DNA from: Gigaspora margarita
Taxonomy: Eukaryota; Glomeromycota; Glomeromycetes; Diversisporales; Gigasporaceae
DNA length: 64,000 nucleotides
Assembly: GCA_009809945.1 (NCBI GenBank)
Contig: WTPW01000662.1
Coordinates: 215,142-279,141, forward strand
Reading direction: 5' to 3'
Made by a program: the position numbers and the translations under genes. Of this stretch, positions 1 to 11,456 are shown piece by piece (position 1 is the stretch's first letter; every line of letters begins with the position of its first letter). The notes beneath the pieces are model-generated. The model was given only the letters and a program-made list of their open reading frames with translations, had not been told where the DNA came from and did not search any database.

Positions 1-303
1 ATAAGCGCTTAATTAAATATATTCAGAAGATCAAAATACATATTCTCTGAAATTTTCATATAAATTGGTGAACCTTTTATTATTTAACTTTTAATTTTTA
101 CGTTCGTCGAAAAAAGTAAAATTTTTTAAAAAAATCTAGTCGAAGTACGTAAAAGTTAAAAGTCAAATAATAAAATGTTCTTCAAACTTGCTAAAAATTT
201 TACTGTATGTGTATTTAATCTTCTGAATAAGTTTACTTAAGCGATGATGATCGATTTACATAGTAGAATCAGGACTTTACTATGTAGCGACTATTGTCGA
301 TCG
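1..303. repeat. Foldback MITE, cut by window start
   Basis: Two inverted arms of about 115-140 bases meet near position 118, where TTTTACTTTT/AAAAGTAAAA-type sequence pairs. The outer right end reads CTATGTAGCGACTATTGTCGA. A second copy lies at 25873-26231 with the same arm order and the same terminal sequence, so this is a dispersed non-coding family. There is no ORF of interest inside. The left end is lost at the window edge. Confidence 0.75.
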
Positions 304-413
304 TGGGGTGGTTTAAGTTTTTGAACCTACTTCGGGTTCAAATTTTGATTGGCTTTTATTGTTATGTAGAACACGTGACCAGAATTTCGTGTAATCTAAC
401 CATTGGTCAAAAT

Positions 414-1115
414 TAGGGTGTCCAGAATTATGCGATGCTATTCTATGTGCATAATTGACCATTTTTTCGCATCGCATATGCTTCGCATAATTAAGCAAAA
501 AAAAGCATTCAGGGCACGTGGCTAAAATATGATTGGTAGATATGATTTTTGAGATAGGATAGCTAAACTAAAAAATTTCGCTAGCCAATCAGATTTCGAG
601 ATCAGGTGTAATGTGAAAAAAGTTCAAGAAACAAAAATAAATGAAAAAATCACCCATAAAACGAAATTCGCCTATGAAAATGACTTCTGCGTACTAATAA
701 ATAATTTTCCTTGCAGTATAAAATAACCTTCTAACCCCAACCTACTACAATACCCTTACCCTAACCTAATAGCGAAATGTTTTATTTAGCGAAATTTTTT
801 AGGCGAAATGTTTTTTATTAGCGAAATTTTTTAGACTGGTATTGCTAGTCCTATAGATAGCTAATGCGGGAAAAAATTCCAAAAAGTTCCGGTGTAGAAA
901 ATGGACGAACTGAAAATACGAGCAAGGTTGAGACAATTTTTTGATCAATATCCGAATAATTCCGAGGATGGTATATGTTGCATAACACTACAAAGATCGC
1001 ATAATCTATTTAAATATTTCACATAATCTTAAATTTATTTCGCATTCAACGCATAATTGACCTCGGTCAAATCGCATAATTTACCTCATCGCATCGCATA
1101 ATCCTGGACACCCTA
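414..1115. mobile_element. hAT-like non-autonomous element, 702 bp
   Basis: Terminal inverted repeats TAGGGTGTCCAG...GGACACCCTA are continued by GCATCGCATAAT-type subterminal sequence. A perfect 8-bp direct repeat GTCAAAAT flanks it at 406-413 and 1116-1123, the usual target duplication of hAT elements. The interior holds CGCATAAT subterminal repeats, a TAACCCTAACC-like tract and no transposase. An inner block at about 525-640 resembles the foldback at 58887-59213. Confidence 0.85.
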
Positions 1116-1246
1116 GTCAAAATGCAAGAATCCAAAAGTCACGTGATCTTTGTTTGTACTATGTTACACGTGACTAGGTCGGAAGGGTCGGAGTCCGGGC
1201 TGGGGGGTATAAATACCAATTTTGGGGGGTACGAATACTAGCTCCC

Positions 1247-2205
1247 TAAAATTATAAAAAAAAACATATAAAATTACTATAAACTTTGAAGAAATAATGT
1301 TCCAAAGTCTATATATCAACTTAAAATTAAATTCTTCGGGAGTATAGAACAAGGGGAGGAGAAAAAGGTAGTACAAAATTGGATCAAAATTTCACTGATT
1401 TTGCACAAAATGAAAATGTAACTTCGTCAAAAACAAATATTTTCTGATTTTAAGATGAGAATCTTATGTAAAATCATGCTCTGAACAACTTTACTTAATC
1501 GGCAAAAGTGGGTTACCTTGTAAGAAAAATGGGTTATCTATATGCTAAAGTCAAAATTTTTATTAACTTTACAAGATAAAACTTTTTTTTTCATTAGGTA
1601 ACCTACTTTGGGCCCTTAAGCAAAGTTGTTCGGCATGTAATTTTACTATATATTTAAAATTGAAATGGCTTTTTCGGACCTTTTACTAAGTAAAAAATAG
1701 GTTTAAAGTTAGGAAAAAAATTTTTTTTAAAAAAAAATTTTTTCTAACTTTAACCCCATTTTTCACTTAGTAAAAGGTCTGAAAAAGCCATTTCAATCTT
1801 AAATATGTAGTAAAATTACATGCCGAACAACTTTGCTTAAGGGCCCTAAGTAGGTTGCCTAATGAAAAAAAAAGTTTTATCTTGTAAAGTTAAAATTTTT
1901 GACTTTAGCATATAGATAACCCATTTTTCTTACAAGGTAACCCACTTCTGCCGATTAAGTAAAGTTGTTCAGAGCATGATTTTACATAAGATTTTCATTT
2001 TAAAATCAGAAAATATTTGTTTTTGACGAAGTTACATTTTCGTTTTGTGCAAAATCAGTGAAATTTTGATCCGATTTTGTACTACTTTTTTTTCCTCCCC
2101 TTGTTCTATACTCCCGAAGAATTTAATTTTAAGTTGATATGTAGACTTTGGAACATTATTTCTTCAAAGTTTATAGTAATTTTATATGTTTTTTTTATAA
2201 TTTTA
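1247..2205. repeat. Near-perfect 0.96-kb palindrome
   Basis: The sequence from 1247 to about 1728 is repeated as its reverse complement from about 1729 to 2205, with only scattered mismatches. The centre is an A/T run near 1728. Mirrored open frames on the two arms (around 1164-1376 and 2077-2310) are consequences of the symmetry and not genes. GAACAACTTTACTTAAT inside each arm matches a motif seen in many other repeats of the window. Confidence 0.85.
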
Positions 2206-2840
2206 TATATAAAAAATCTACAAGTGACAAATCGGATGACTGATATAGCATCATTATTTCTAATTGGTTTTTCATATGAATTGTTTCCCAAGTCTAATCA
2301 TTTCGATTAAAGTCACAGCACATGGCAAGATCATCAGATCCAAAGTTGGACCGTGATTAGTACTATAGCAAAATTGCATACTCTGGATTTTTTTACACGT
2401 CTTAAAATAGAATCTTGAATATTGCCATTTTTCAACAAAAATATAAAGCTCTCTTGCAATTCCTAAAATTTACAACCATATTGTATATTCCAACCAATAG
2501 GATTATATCTACCAAGAATTTCATTAGTGCCCTTAACCTTAATAACTACAAGATGAGCTTGCTTATCTCATTAATATTAAAATGAAATAGCATTAAAACT
2601 ATTGTTTCTTCCACAAAGAAGTAATTTAAATTCATATGGATTATCTGTTACTAAATCTATATAACCTTTTATATCTACTCATAAAACAATTTTTGCTGTA
2701 TATGTTTCACTAACAACTGCTAAAAATAATTTAGCAATTCTAGCTGGTAAAGTTAGTTTAAAGATTATTTGAGGCAAAAGAAAGGTAGATGATATTGGTT
2801 CATATATTTTTCATTATATCTTTCCAAAGATTTTTTTTAA
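2206..2840 (-). pseudogene. TLDc-domain protein relic
   Basis: On the minus strand, from about 2800 down to 2206, several reading frames together show the marks of the TLDc domain as seen in Rhizophagus BTB/TLDc proteins: NPYEFKLLLCGRNN near 2650, VVIKVKGTNEILGRYNP near 2530-2490, an ESFIFLLKN segment near 2450, GPTFGSDDLAMC near 2320 and SYEKPIR near 2260. The frame changes repeatedly and stops interrupt it, so it cannot make a full domain. No upstream BTB half is visible. The relic ends exactly where the palindrome 1247-2205 begins, suggesting the palindrome inserted into it. The family assignment rests on motif order seen by eye. Confidence 0.6.
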
Positions 2841-3786
2841 AGATTCAATAGTAAGATTGTATATTATTAAAAATATCATTACTAGACACTTAAAAATAAT
2901 GGATATATGATGTAATCAATTTTGTAATGTAGTCCTTAAAGCAATAAAATTCCAAAATAATGAATTAAGTCATATTAAACTACAGGTACGGGTATTTTCC
3001 ATTTCTACCATACCATCAATGGAAAATCTATCATCATGATAGATTTTCTAGAGACAGCCTAACTACATACAAAACATAATTTGAAGTCTGATGACATGGT
3101 TTCTTTGGCAGTACTCATATCACAGATCAAAATCCAATATATCGGGTCTCTATTGGGTACTGTATTACTATATTTAAATATATATAAAATACTACATATC
3201 AGTGATCTACCATATATATATCGTATAGTTTGGCTAATCTTATGAATATTGGGTACCTTATGAGTATATTAATAAAAATAACTTTTAAGTCTACATATAT
3301 TATAATTCTAAATCATTGTTTACAATGCAAATATTCTATATATTCAAAAAAAATTATTCTTTAAAATATAAAAAATATTTTTTACTACTTAAATTTTTTT
3401 AATTTGATATATATGAGGTATCTGATAAATCAAGTATTATCTAGTGATAATGAATTGATATAATTAGAATAAAAAATTGTTAGATTGTTATCTGTTTTAT
3501 CAATTCTTATCAAAATTAAAATGCTTTGTTTTTTTGTAAAAATTATATACCTTTCTAAGAAACTGTACACAAAAAACTTGTTCAATACTTACAATCTAAC
3601 ACTATATAGATATTATTGTTTTAAGTCACTGATAATTACTACAGTTATTCTAATATTATATAATCTGATTAAACAATATAATAATTGTTATTACTAAAGC
3701 AAAAAATAATCTTATAAGATGCAAATTCTATTCTATTTATAAGTTACTTAATTAATAAAACTAATTAAAATATATTATTAATATAT
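2841..3786. other. AT-rich spacer, no gene seen
   Basis: Very AT-rich sequence with short ORFs of low-complexity composition only. It holds a small hairpin around GGAAAATCTATCATCATGATAGATTTTC (described by position: about 3010-3050). No RNA gene or conserved domain was recognised. Confidence 0.5.
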
Positions 3787-4334
3787 TGTTAGAATATAAC
3801 CAAATTATTATAAGTGAATATAAATTTGTTGCACATTGTTATAGAATAAGTTTTACGAGTTTTATTAGTTTTATGAGTTTTATGAGTTTTGTGAATTTTG
3901 TGAGTTTTTTATGAGTTTTATGAGTTTTGTGAGTTTTATGAGTTTTATGAGTTTTATGAGTTTTGCAAGTTTTGTGAGTTTTATTAGTTTTGTGAGTTTT
4001 ATGAGTTTTATTAGTTTTAATAGTTTTACGAGTTTTATTAGTTTTCTAAAAGATAACAATTTGACTCTCTTGCAAGACAGACTCAGATTCTCCTCCTCCT
4101 CTCCTAATGTTTACAAATAAATATCCTCTCTACATTATATCATATTATTATTAATAAAATATATCTTATTCCAATAAATATTATCTTGCTCTTTGATAAA
4201 TATATACTAAACCACTCTAGTGAAGTAATATTCCACTTGCACACCACTTCATATCTTCTCTGACCCTTACAAGATTCCTGTTGCCATGTGTTGTATTGCA
4301 AGTACTATATAGAAGGCTATAGTTTCTTGTAACA
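3787..4334 (+). repeat. 5' LTR of the retrotransposon
   Basis: Begins TGTTAGAATATAACC and ends TTGTAACA, a TG...CA pair. It is followed directly by TTTTGGTGCCTTCTGGCAG, which has the look of a primer-binding region. Length is 548 bp. The LTR contains an internal 9-base minisatellite. Confidence 0.6.
3850..4050 (+). repeat. 9-base minisatellite inside the LTR
   Basis: About 21 tandem copies of a unit close to ATGAGTTTT, with A/G, G/T and C variants. It produces a spurious MSF/VSF/ISF frame at 3911-4120. The array probably grew by slippage after or during life as an LTR. Confidence 0.9.
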
Positions 4335-4460
4335 TTTTGGTGCCTTCTGGCAGAAACATTAAAAATAGCCAGAATTTTTAAAACCTCTCCTCTTCTCTCT
4401 GCAAGGATATTTCTCTTTTCTCTCTCCTCCTCTTATTAAGTAATTATTTTTGGTTTACCT

Positions 4461-4672
4461 GTCAAATTGAAAAAGATTCATTCAGAAGGGTATGCTTGAA
4501 GCCCCTTGCTTTTGTAGCACTAGTATTTTTTCTGTTAAATTGAAAAAGATTTATTCAGAAGGGCATACTTGAAACCTCTTGCTTTTGTAGCACTGGTATT
4601 TTTTTGTCAAATTGAAAAAGATTTGTTCAGAAGAGCATACTTGAAGCCTCTGCTTTTGTAGCACTTTTATTG
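4461..4672 (+). repeat. Three tandem 72-bp leader repeats
   Basis: Three copies start at 4461, 4534 and 4606, each opening GTCAAATTGAAAAAGATT and carrying CAGAAGGGCATACTTGAA and CTTTTGTAGCAC. They lie between the primer-binding region and the first coding sequence of the retrotransposon. Confidence 0.85.
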
Positions 4673-4821
4673 TTTAGTTATTATTTATTAGTTTTTTTTT
4701 TTAGACCCAGGTTTGAAATTCTCCTTACCTTTTAGTACATTTTAGACATCTTAGTATCTAACTCTTTTCTCTTTTCTCTTAAGTTAAAATTTTAAAATTG
4801 TTTACCTCTTAGACCTTTTAT

Positions 4822-6960
4822 ATGAGTAGAGCTTACCAAATTCATTTAGAACAAATTGAAGCACATGATGCCCACTATCCTTCTTCTCTTGCAACTGAAG
4901 ATATACAAGTCACTGCCCCCAATTTATCTTGCTCTATTTGCTTTCTACCTACTGTCTACCATAGTCAATTTTGCCATTTTTGGTTACAATACCTACTTGC
5001 TTATTCCGCTACTGGATATACTCAACAAACTATCAGAGCCCATTTTGAACTTTGCCAACCTAGTGCAAATAATAATATTGTTAGAGCTACTGCTAGGGAC
5101 ATAGTTTTTAGTTGCCAATATAATAATCATGATCTTAATTCTACTAAAGTTATTGCTGCTCTTCTTTGCCATTATACCCATTTTACTCTCCTTCCTATTT
5201 TACCTATTACCTATGAAGCCACTACCTTTGATCTTTATATCGAAGGACCCACTTAATCTACTCCTTTTCAAACCTGCCCTAATAATCCTCTTGCAAACCT
5301 TTCATTAGCCAAATTTATCAAGAAAATAACCAAGACCTTGAATTTAGTATCTCTCCATACCACAATCTATCTTTACTCTCACTCCCAAAGGCTTAGATAA
5401 TTTAGCTAGACCCTCTCATTTTGCTACTTTACCCCTTATAACAAAGATACTACCCAAGTCCAATTTTGTCCTCATCTCCTACTCCCTTCTTCACCCCTTA
5501 CTTGACTAGCCTCTCTTTCGATCTAATACTCTACCTCCTAACTGACTACCCCAATTCCTTCAAAATCTTAATCCTTTTCAATATCTTCTACAAACTCCTC
5601 CACCAGTAGCCACCCCACAACTACCAATTGTAAACAAACTATACCAAACTAACTTCACCCTAAATACTACTCTCCAACTATACCCTCTCTATACTGACAA
5701 CTGCATTATCTTTTTGTCCTGCAATCTGCTTCTACTAACTACCAAATAATTGAAGTACCCCAAGTAACTCTTCCACAACCAAACGTACTAGCTGAACAAC
5801 CCAACCAGACCCCTAATACTACTCCTCTTGACCCACCTTCTCCTCAAGTTCAATGTCAAATCTATCTTTTCCAAATCAAAGTTATTGAACCTCATATAAT
5901 TAGAGCCTATCCTAACCTGACTATTATTGAACCTAAAGCCTTAGAAGAAGTAAATTTAGAAGTAAATTTACAAGAACAAGAAGAAGATCTCAACGGAGAA
6001 CTACTAGAAGACCTGACCAAAAAGAATTAGTACTCTCAGAACAGAATTAGAAGAAACTATATCTGAACCAGAAAGAAATATGGGTGACAAAGCCTTACAA
6101 GCTGCTGCTAAAGCTATACCTGCTCTTGCTACTGCTATAGAAAGAGGCAGTAAAAAATCTCTTATTAAAATTGACTTCTATCATGGTGATGGAACCCAAG
6201 ACCCTGTAACCTAGATAAAAGAATTTGAACAAGCTACTAAAGCTAACCATTTGAGCCCTGCTTACCAATTAGAACTAGCTTACACAAATATGAAAGATAA
6301 TACTCAAGAATGACTTACTAGTCTTGAGCATGAACCTACTCATTTTTATAACCAAGACCATGTTAGTGAATATGTTTTCAGCTTTACCCATCTTCTCAAA
6401 GAAAAATTCAGTACCACCAAACAGAAAGCCACTTGGCAAAAACAACTTTTTGAAAATATACAAGGTACAGACACAGTTGATACCTATAACAGCCGCTTTA
6501 AACAACTCAAAGGAAGAGTAGGTCCCATGGTATCTTTTCTGCTCAGTTATGATCCAATTCTTTATTCAAGAACTGCACCCAGAATATGCTATAAATGTCC
6601 AAGCTACAGAACCTGATACTTTGGATAATGCTATAACTAGAGCATGCAAATAGAAACAGAATGAATAATAATCTCTGACTATAATGCCGATGATACTAAC
6701 AAAGCTATAGAATGCCTTACAGAGCAAATTGCTAAGCTTAGTATTAACCTTGCTGAAAAACAAGCTGCACCTTCTTCTACTCCTGCCTATTACTCTGACC
6801 AGAATAAAGACTGATCACTATAAGGAGCCACCAATTCCACTTGTTATTATTGTAGACAAAAAGGACATTTTATCCAGAATTTTATGCTTGATTCCAGGAC
6901 AACAAAAGGGAAACCAAGGGTACCAATCCCAAGGCTGAAGTAATAATTACTCTTCTAGGA
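4822..6960 (+). pseudogene. Retrotransposon gag region (fossil)
   Basis: The first part (4822-5256) opens with an ATG and is cysteine- and histidine-containing. A later part (about 6080-6530) shows a retrotransposon-type gag domain with KEFEQATKANHLSP, LELAYTNMKDNTQ and a VDTYNSRFKQLKGRVG tail. A partial CCHC-type knuckle lies near 6837-6880. Family knowledge: gag makes the virus-like particle shell. Here it is a broken remnant with several breaks. Confidence 0.65.
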
Positions 6961-7246
6961 ACAACTAGTTATATGATAGATCCAGATCTCACAACCAAAG
7001 CAGATCCAGAGACCAGAATTACAATAACTGCTTTGGATATGACCAACCCCGAAGCTGAAGTCAGTCATGCGATAGATACAGAAATAATCAAAACTATTGA
7101 TCCTCTAACTGATCAAAATCCAGAAATTACTCTTCTACCCTTACCCTCGTGATGTATATACTATTGATACTGCCAATGATTACACTTATGAGCAGTTTGA
7201 AACTTTTCTTGTTAATAAATCCATACATAATGCTTTTGCCAGTTAC

Positions 7247-7603
7247 TTGACCCAAGAATCTAAAACAACTCAGATCCAGACACCAACCTATACCACTCCT
7301 ATTAAATGCAATATCAAGATCCAAGGAAAGCCCTATCATGCCATTATTGATAGTGGTGCTGCTATTAGCATGATCTCTCACCAAGTTGTAAAAGAACTTG
7401 GACTAAAAATTGAAGCTCCTTCTTCTAGCCTTATTGTATCTGCTACTAGATCTTCTGTTCGCCCTCTTGGAATTATTAAAAATTTGCCCATAGAAATAGA
7501 AGGAACTACTATTCCCTTAGATGTAGAAGTTATAAATGCCACTTCCTATTCATTACTTTTAGGTGATGATTGGTCACAAAAAGTCAATGCCAGTTATAGC
7601 TAG
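7247..7603 (+). pseudogene. Retropepsin-like protease fragment (fossil)
   Basis: The open segment carries HAIIDSGAAISMISHQVV, the DSGA active-site type of retroviral and gypsy aspartic proteases, followed by the LGLKIE, GIIKNLPIEIEG and LLLGDDW segments usual in this fold. In this family it cleaves Gag-Pol. It is interrupted on the right by the hAT-like element at 7601-8777 and is part of a dead element. Confidence 0.7.
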
Positions 7604-8777
7604 TGTTTAAAATTCAATGTTCTCATGGTTCTCAATGAACATTTGAGTTTTTTTAAAAACATTAATATTTAAAAAAGGTTCTCTTATTTGAGAACATTTT
7701 ATCCTCTTGAAATGTTCTCAAAGAGAACATTTATAACATTTTTATGTTCTAGATTTACTAATAAGAACAATAATTATATAAAATGTTTATCAATTTGATA
7801 ATATAATTTGATTATAACAAATCTGTAAATATATATGTATCATATATAGCACATTTGTTTAAAGTTTTACAATATGGGTAACAAATAAATATTTAAGAAG
7901 ATAGCCTTTAAAGATTTTTAAAATAAAACATTCATTAGCCATACAGTGTGTTTTTTATATTGAGAGTACATTATTGTATAGACTTATAAATAGATAATTT
8001 GGGTCAAATAATATGCTAATACTAAGCAAATAAAAAAGACACAAAGTATTTGTTAGTACAAAGTTTAAATAGTTAAATAACAAAGTAATTGGATTCTAAT
8101 TTATTGCATTAACCAATAGTAGCATTAGAAAATATTATAGAAAGGCTTGTTTTACTATGAGCAAATATAAAAAGCACTTGAAGTTTTAACAAAATTATTA
8201 AAAATTAAATTATATAATACATTGTGTTATATTGAAAAAATACAAAGAATTATATACAAAGTTTAAAAAATTATTAATAGATAAGCATGAACTTAGTATG
8301 TAAATTGTAAGTATAGAATTTATTTCAAATAAGTTATTATTCTATTAACAATAATTTCTTTATTAAAAATTATTTTATTTACTATATTAAACTATCAGAG
8401 TATAAGTTATTTATTTATAATCTACTTATTTATTATTAAAAGTTAGATATAACTTTAATTCACTATATTTTAAACTACAAGTGAGTAGTGCAGTATAAAA
8501 AAAGTTTAATTTTTTTAATTAGCATACCAAGAATGGTGCAAACTTGATTATAGAATAATTATTATATTGTTGATTTTATTAATTTGAATTAATTTTGTTG
8601 TAAATTAATAAATAATATATATCAATATTGTTTGAAGCTAATATAAACATGAACATTTTTTAAAAAGTAATGTTCAATATAGTTAATATATAATGAATAT
8701 TAAAAAGTTTTGAGAACAATAAAATATAAATTATGCTCTTTTGAGAACATTACTTTCAATTTGAATTTTGAACACTG
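7601..8777. mobile_element. hAT-like element with GTTCTC repeats, 1177 bp
   Basis: Ends read TAGTGTTTAAAATTCAA and, inverted, CAGTGTTCAAAATTCAA. The flanks GTTATAGC (7593-7600) and GTTACAAC (8778-8785) match at 6 of 8 positions, consistent with an aged 8-bp hAT target duplication. Both subterminal zones are filled with GTTCTC/GAGAAC motifs, as expected for transposase-binding repeats. No transposase is encoded. Its site is inside the retrotransposon protease region, so it is younger. Relics with the same GAGAAC-rich end occur at 29380-29601 and 63495-63560. Confidence 0.75.
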
Positions 8778-9000
8778 GTTACAACTAGAAAAATAAAGCC
8801 TATACTCTTTAATGGAACAAAAAGAAGATTCATGTTCCTACTACATATGAAAATAACCAACCCTTACCTGCTCAACCTACTTTAACCAATAAAAAAGAGT
8901 TGGAAAAATTGGAACAAGAATACCTTAGCCCAAAAGAAGCTTTATGGCTAACACAGAAACAGATACATGAACAACCGTTACTTGCAGACCCAGACCTAGT

Positions 9001-9330
9001 GCCTCTTTCTCCAACCAGAAATGTAAACATTGCTACTCCTACAATCATTTATATGCTAATTGTTCTAACAATGAATATTACAAATGTTATCGATATGGAC
9101 ACCTTGCTACCTATTGCCCTAGGCAGGCCCCTAAACAATATATTTGCAAGACCTGTTCCCAACCAGGACATTTATATAAGGACTACCCAGAAAACCGATG
9201 CTATCAATGTGAACAGTATGGCCATATTGGAGCCAACTGCTCTCAAATGACCCAGAAATTAGAGAACCAGAGATTAGAATGTGGTTGTAATCCCCAGGAA
9301 GTAAATGCTCAATGCCCCTCTTATTATACT
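9001..9330 (+). pseudogene. Retrotransposon zinc-knuckle cluster (fossil)
   Basis: Several CX2CX4HX4C-type knuckles follow one another, for example CKTCSQPGHLYKDYP and CYQCEQYGHIGANC. Such knuckles bind RNA or single-stranded DNA in gag-derived nucleocapsid proteins. Placing a knuckle cluster after the protease is less usual than placing it before. The element is broken, so this is a relic only. Confidence 0.65.
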
Positions 9331-9348
9331 TGACTACGAACCAACTTC

Positions 9349-9719
9349 CAGGAACAGTGAAAATATCAATTTGATTTGGCAAAAATATCAATTGATTTGG
9401 TCAAAAATATCAATTTATATTGATTTAACAAGATTGGCCAATCAAAATGCACGATTTGGTGTAACAAAATGTAATGTGATCAAAAAAAAAATAAAGTAAC
9501 TTTCTGGCAAACAGTTTGTTGATTGTCTATTTTTCTAAAACTTACCGACAGTTCAGGTTAGCCAAATTTGTTGATCAGCCCAAATTATACTCTTAATTTT
9601 GCCCAAAGTGGTATTGTTACACTGCATTAAAAATTGTAAATATCGATTTATCTATGATTTGGCTTAAAAATATCAATTTACATATAATTAATATAAATCG
9701 ATATTTTTTACTGTCCCTG
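9349..9719. mobile_element. hAT-like MITE, 371 bp
   Basis: Terminal inverted repeats CAGGAACAGTGAAAA and CAGGGACAGTAAAAA. Flanks CCAACTTC (9341-9348) and CCAACTAC (9720-9727) match at 7 of 8 bases. The interior has repeated ATATCAATTT/AAATCGATAT motifs and no ORF of note. A relative lies inverted at 60138-60520, sharing GCCCAAATTATACT and TACACTGCATTAAAA segments. Confidence 0.8.
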
Positions 9720-9727
9720 CCAACTAC

Positions 9728-10735
9728 TGCTAAATGTAAAGTACCTAAGAAACCAGAAAAGATTAGACCATTGGACCAAACAATGGTATGCAATGGATGT
9801 TGGATTGACTTCCACCATACTTTGGATCATGATCACCCTGAAGTATTGAATTCTTCACTAATAGTAAAGGTAGAGGAACCTTAACAGAATGCAAACTTTG
9901 CAAGGAACAAAGAAAAAGATCCAAGATGATGATTAAACTCGATTCTAGTCAAGAGGATATCTGATTTTGTGAGATTGAATACTTATATGCCTACAAGGCT
10001 GCCCGAGATATTGAATATAATTGGAACTATAACCTGTGGACCCAAGTACGCCACTATACTGAGTCTACCAGAAATGCTGAACATAGCAATAATCTTAACC
10101 AAAACCACATCTTTTGCTTAGCTAAGATCCAGATTGGTGAAAGCAATGAAGACCTTGCCTATGCTCTTGAACCCAATATGATGACCATTCTAACTAGAGC
10201 TATACATATAATGAAGTTAATGTCATCATGAGAGCCACCCATGTATAGTTATCAGAAACAGAGGAGCAAACACTACAAAGAATTCTGCTGAATCCTTTGA
10301 CATGAGTCATCCTGATTTTGACAAAAGGAAAGCTATGGAAAACTTGCAAAGAAACTTTGCAGGAACTGCAGAACTTTGTGAATCCTGTACCATAGTCAAA
10401 ACCAATAATGAACTTTGACAATATAAAAATTTGTGCAAGGAATGCTATGAAGAAGCTAATCCTCCTCCAGATTCAGAAACAGAAATTCATCCTCCACCTA
10501 CTCCCTCAGTACCTGAGGTACCTGACCTAAATGAATCTACTACACTCCCCGTAATAGAGTTACCTATTATAGCACCTATCAAAACTGCCTCACCTGTTTT
10601 AGAATTAGCTGAACTACTTCAACTGCTACAGGAACAAATCTGACAACAAGCATAAATTATTATTCTTCTTCAAGAACAAGCCAAAACCTTTGAACACCAG
10701 GAACAGACTATCAAAACTCTACAGGACTGAGTTCA
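9728..10735 (+). pseudogene. Retrotransposon 3' coding remnant (fossil)
   Basis: Broken plus-strand coding sequence continues past the second MITE. It shows cysteine pairs (MVCNGCWIDFHHT; LCKEQRKRSK), an acidic stretch and a proline-rich stretch (about 10450-10560), then glutamine-rich QLLQEQI. No catalytic domain was recognised. It ends in the unresolved junction near 10.8 kb. Confidence 0.45.
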
Positions 10736-10840
10736 TTACTTTGAAAACTTCATCATTGGCTAAGGGACTTGTATACTGAGTCTACTGTCCCTATACCTGA
10801 GCCTAGTAACTCGGAAACTCAATTTTTGAGTTATCCTGAG

Positions 10841-11456
10841 CATGATCAAAAACTACTATTAATTTATCAAATTTTGTTTCATCAAGTTCTGCACATACTT
10901 CATGGTATGCAGATTCCAATTCCTGAAATTTGGATTCTGAGTAAATAATATCACCATGTAAAACTATATGACCTATCTTGAAACTGTTTTATGTTTTTGG
11001 TTGGGATTCTTTCTTGTGGAGGATAGTTAGACAAATTAACATATTCTGGATCAATATCTGTCTTATATAAGCAATGATTGCATATCATTGCTTTCTTCGG
11101 CAAATTAAAAACTCCAATTAATCATTTTGGTGTCCACCCGAAACCTTTCACATCTTTCGAGCTGTAGCTAAATAATTTTCATGTTTGGGATGAGAACATA
11201 AATTAGTTAGTTTAGTTTTCTTTTTTTTTGCATTTACTATATACTTGTTATAACGTTTTTGGCACAAAGCCTTGCCAACTAGATCTAAATGTTGGCTTAA
11301 TGCTGGTATAACAGCTTGATCAGTCACAATTGAAGTGTTATAAAGATCATAATTGCAGACAACATCATTATAACTCTCCAAATCACAATACTGAGCTTTT
11401 CTTTTTCCTTTTTTTGTGTTAGAGCTGACTTTGTAATGTTGTTCTTGTGCAGACAT
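10841..11456 (-). pseudogene. Hypothetical protein, N-terminal fragment
   Basis: A minus-strand frame opens at ATG 11456 and runs 102 codons to 11148. It is lysine-rich in the middle (NAKKKKTK) and has LCSHPKHENYL, a possible zinc-binding segment. Beyond the stop, coding-like sequence continues in other frames to about 10841, with ICNHCLYKTDIDPEYVNLS near 11070-11020 and HGDIIYSESKFQELESAYHE near 10960-10900. This suggests a gene broken by at least two frame changes, or one with introns that I could not place. I do not recognise the family. The 3' end meets the retrotransposon relic. Confidence 0.4.

Larger units (their letters stand above)
3787..10840 (+). mobile_element. Old broken LTR retrotransposon (5' part)
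   Basis: A plus-strand LTR-type element with, in order, a 5' LTR (3787-4334), a leader with tandem repeats, a gag region, a CCHC-like zone, a retropepsin-type aspartic protease and a second zinc-knuckle cluster. The family is gypsy-like by gag and protease, but no reverse transcriptase, RNase H or integrase was recognised and no matching 3' LTR was seen in the window. The copy is clearly dead: the coding part carries of the order of a dozen or more breaks and two hAT-like elements sit inside it (7601-8777 and 9349-9719). The right boundary is unresolved between about 10735 and 10850, where it meets a minus-strand fragment. Confidence 0.7.

Noticed and set aside
1164-2310. Mirrored short ORFs on opposite strands
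   Set aside because: They are the two arms of one palindrome and read the same non-coding sequence.
3911-4120. MSF-repeat ORF
   Set aside because: A product of the 9-base minisatellite inside the LTR.
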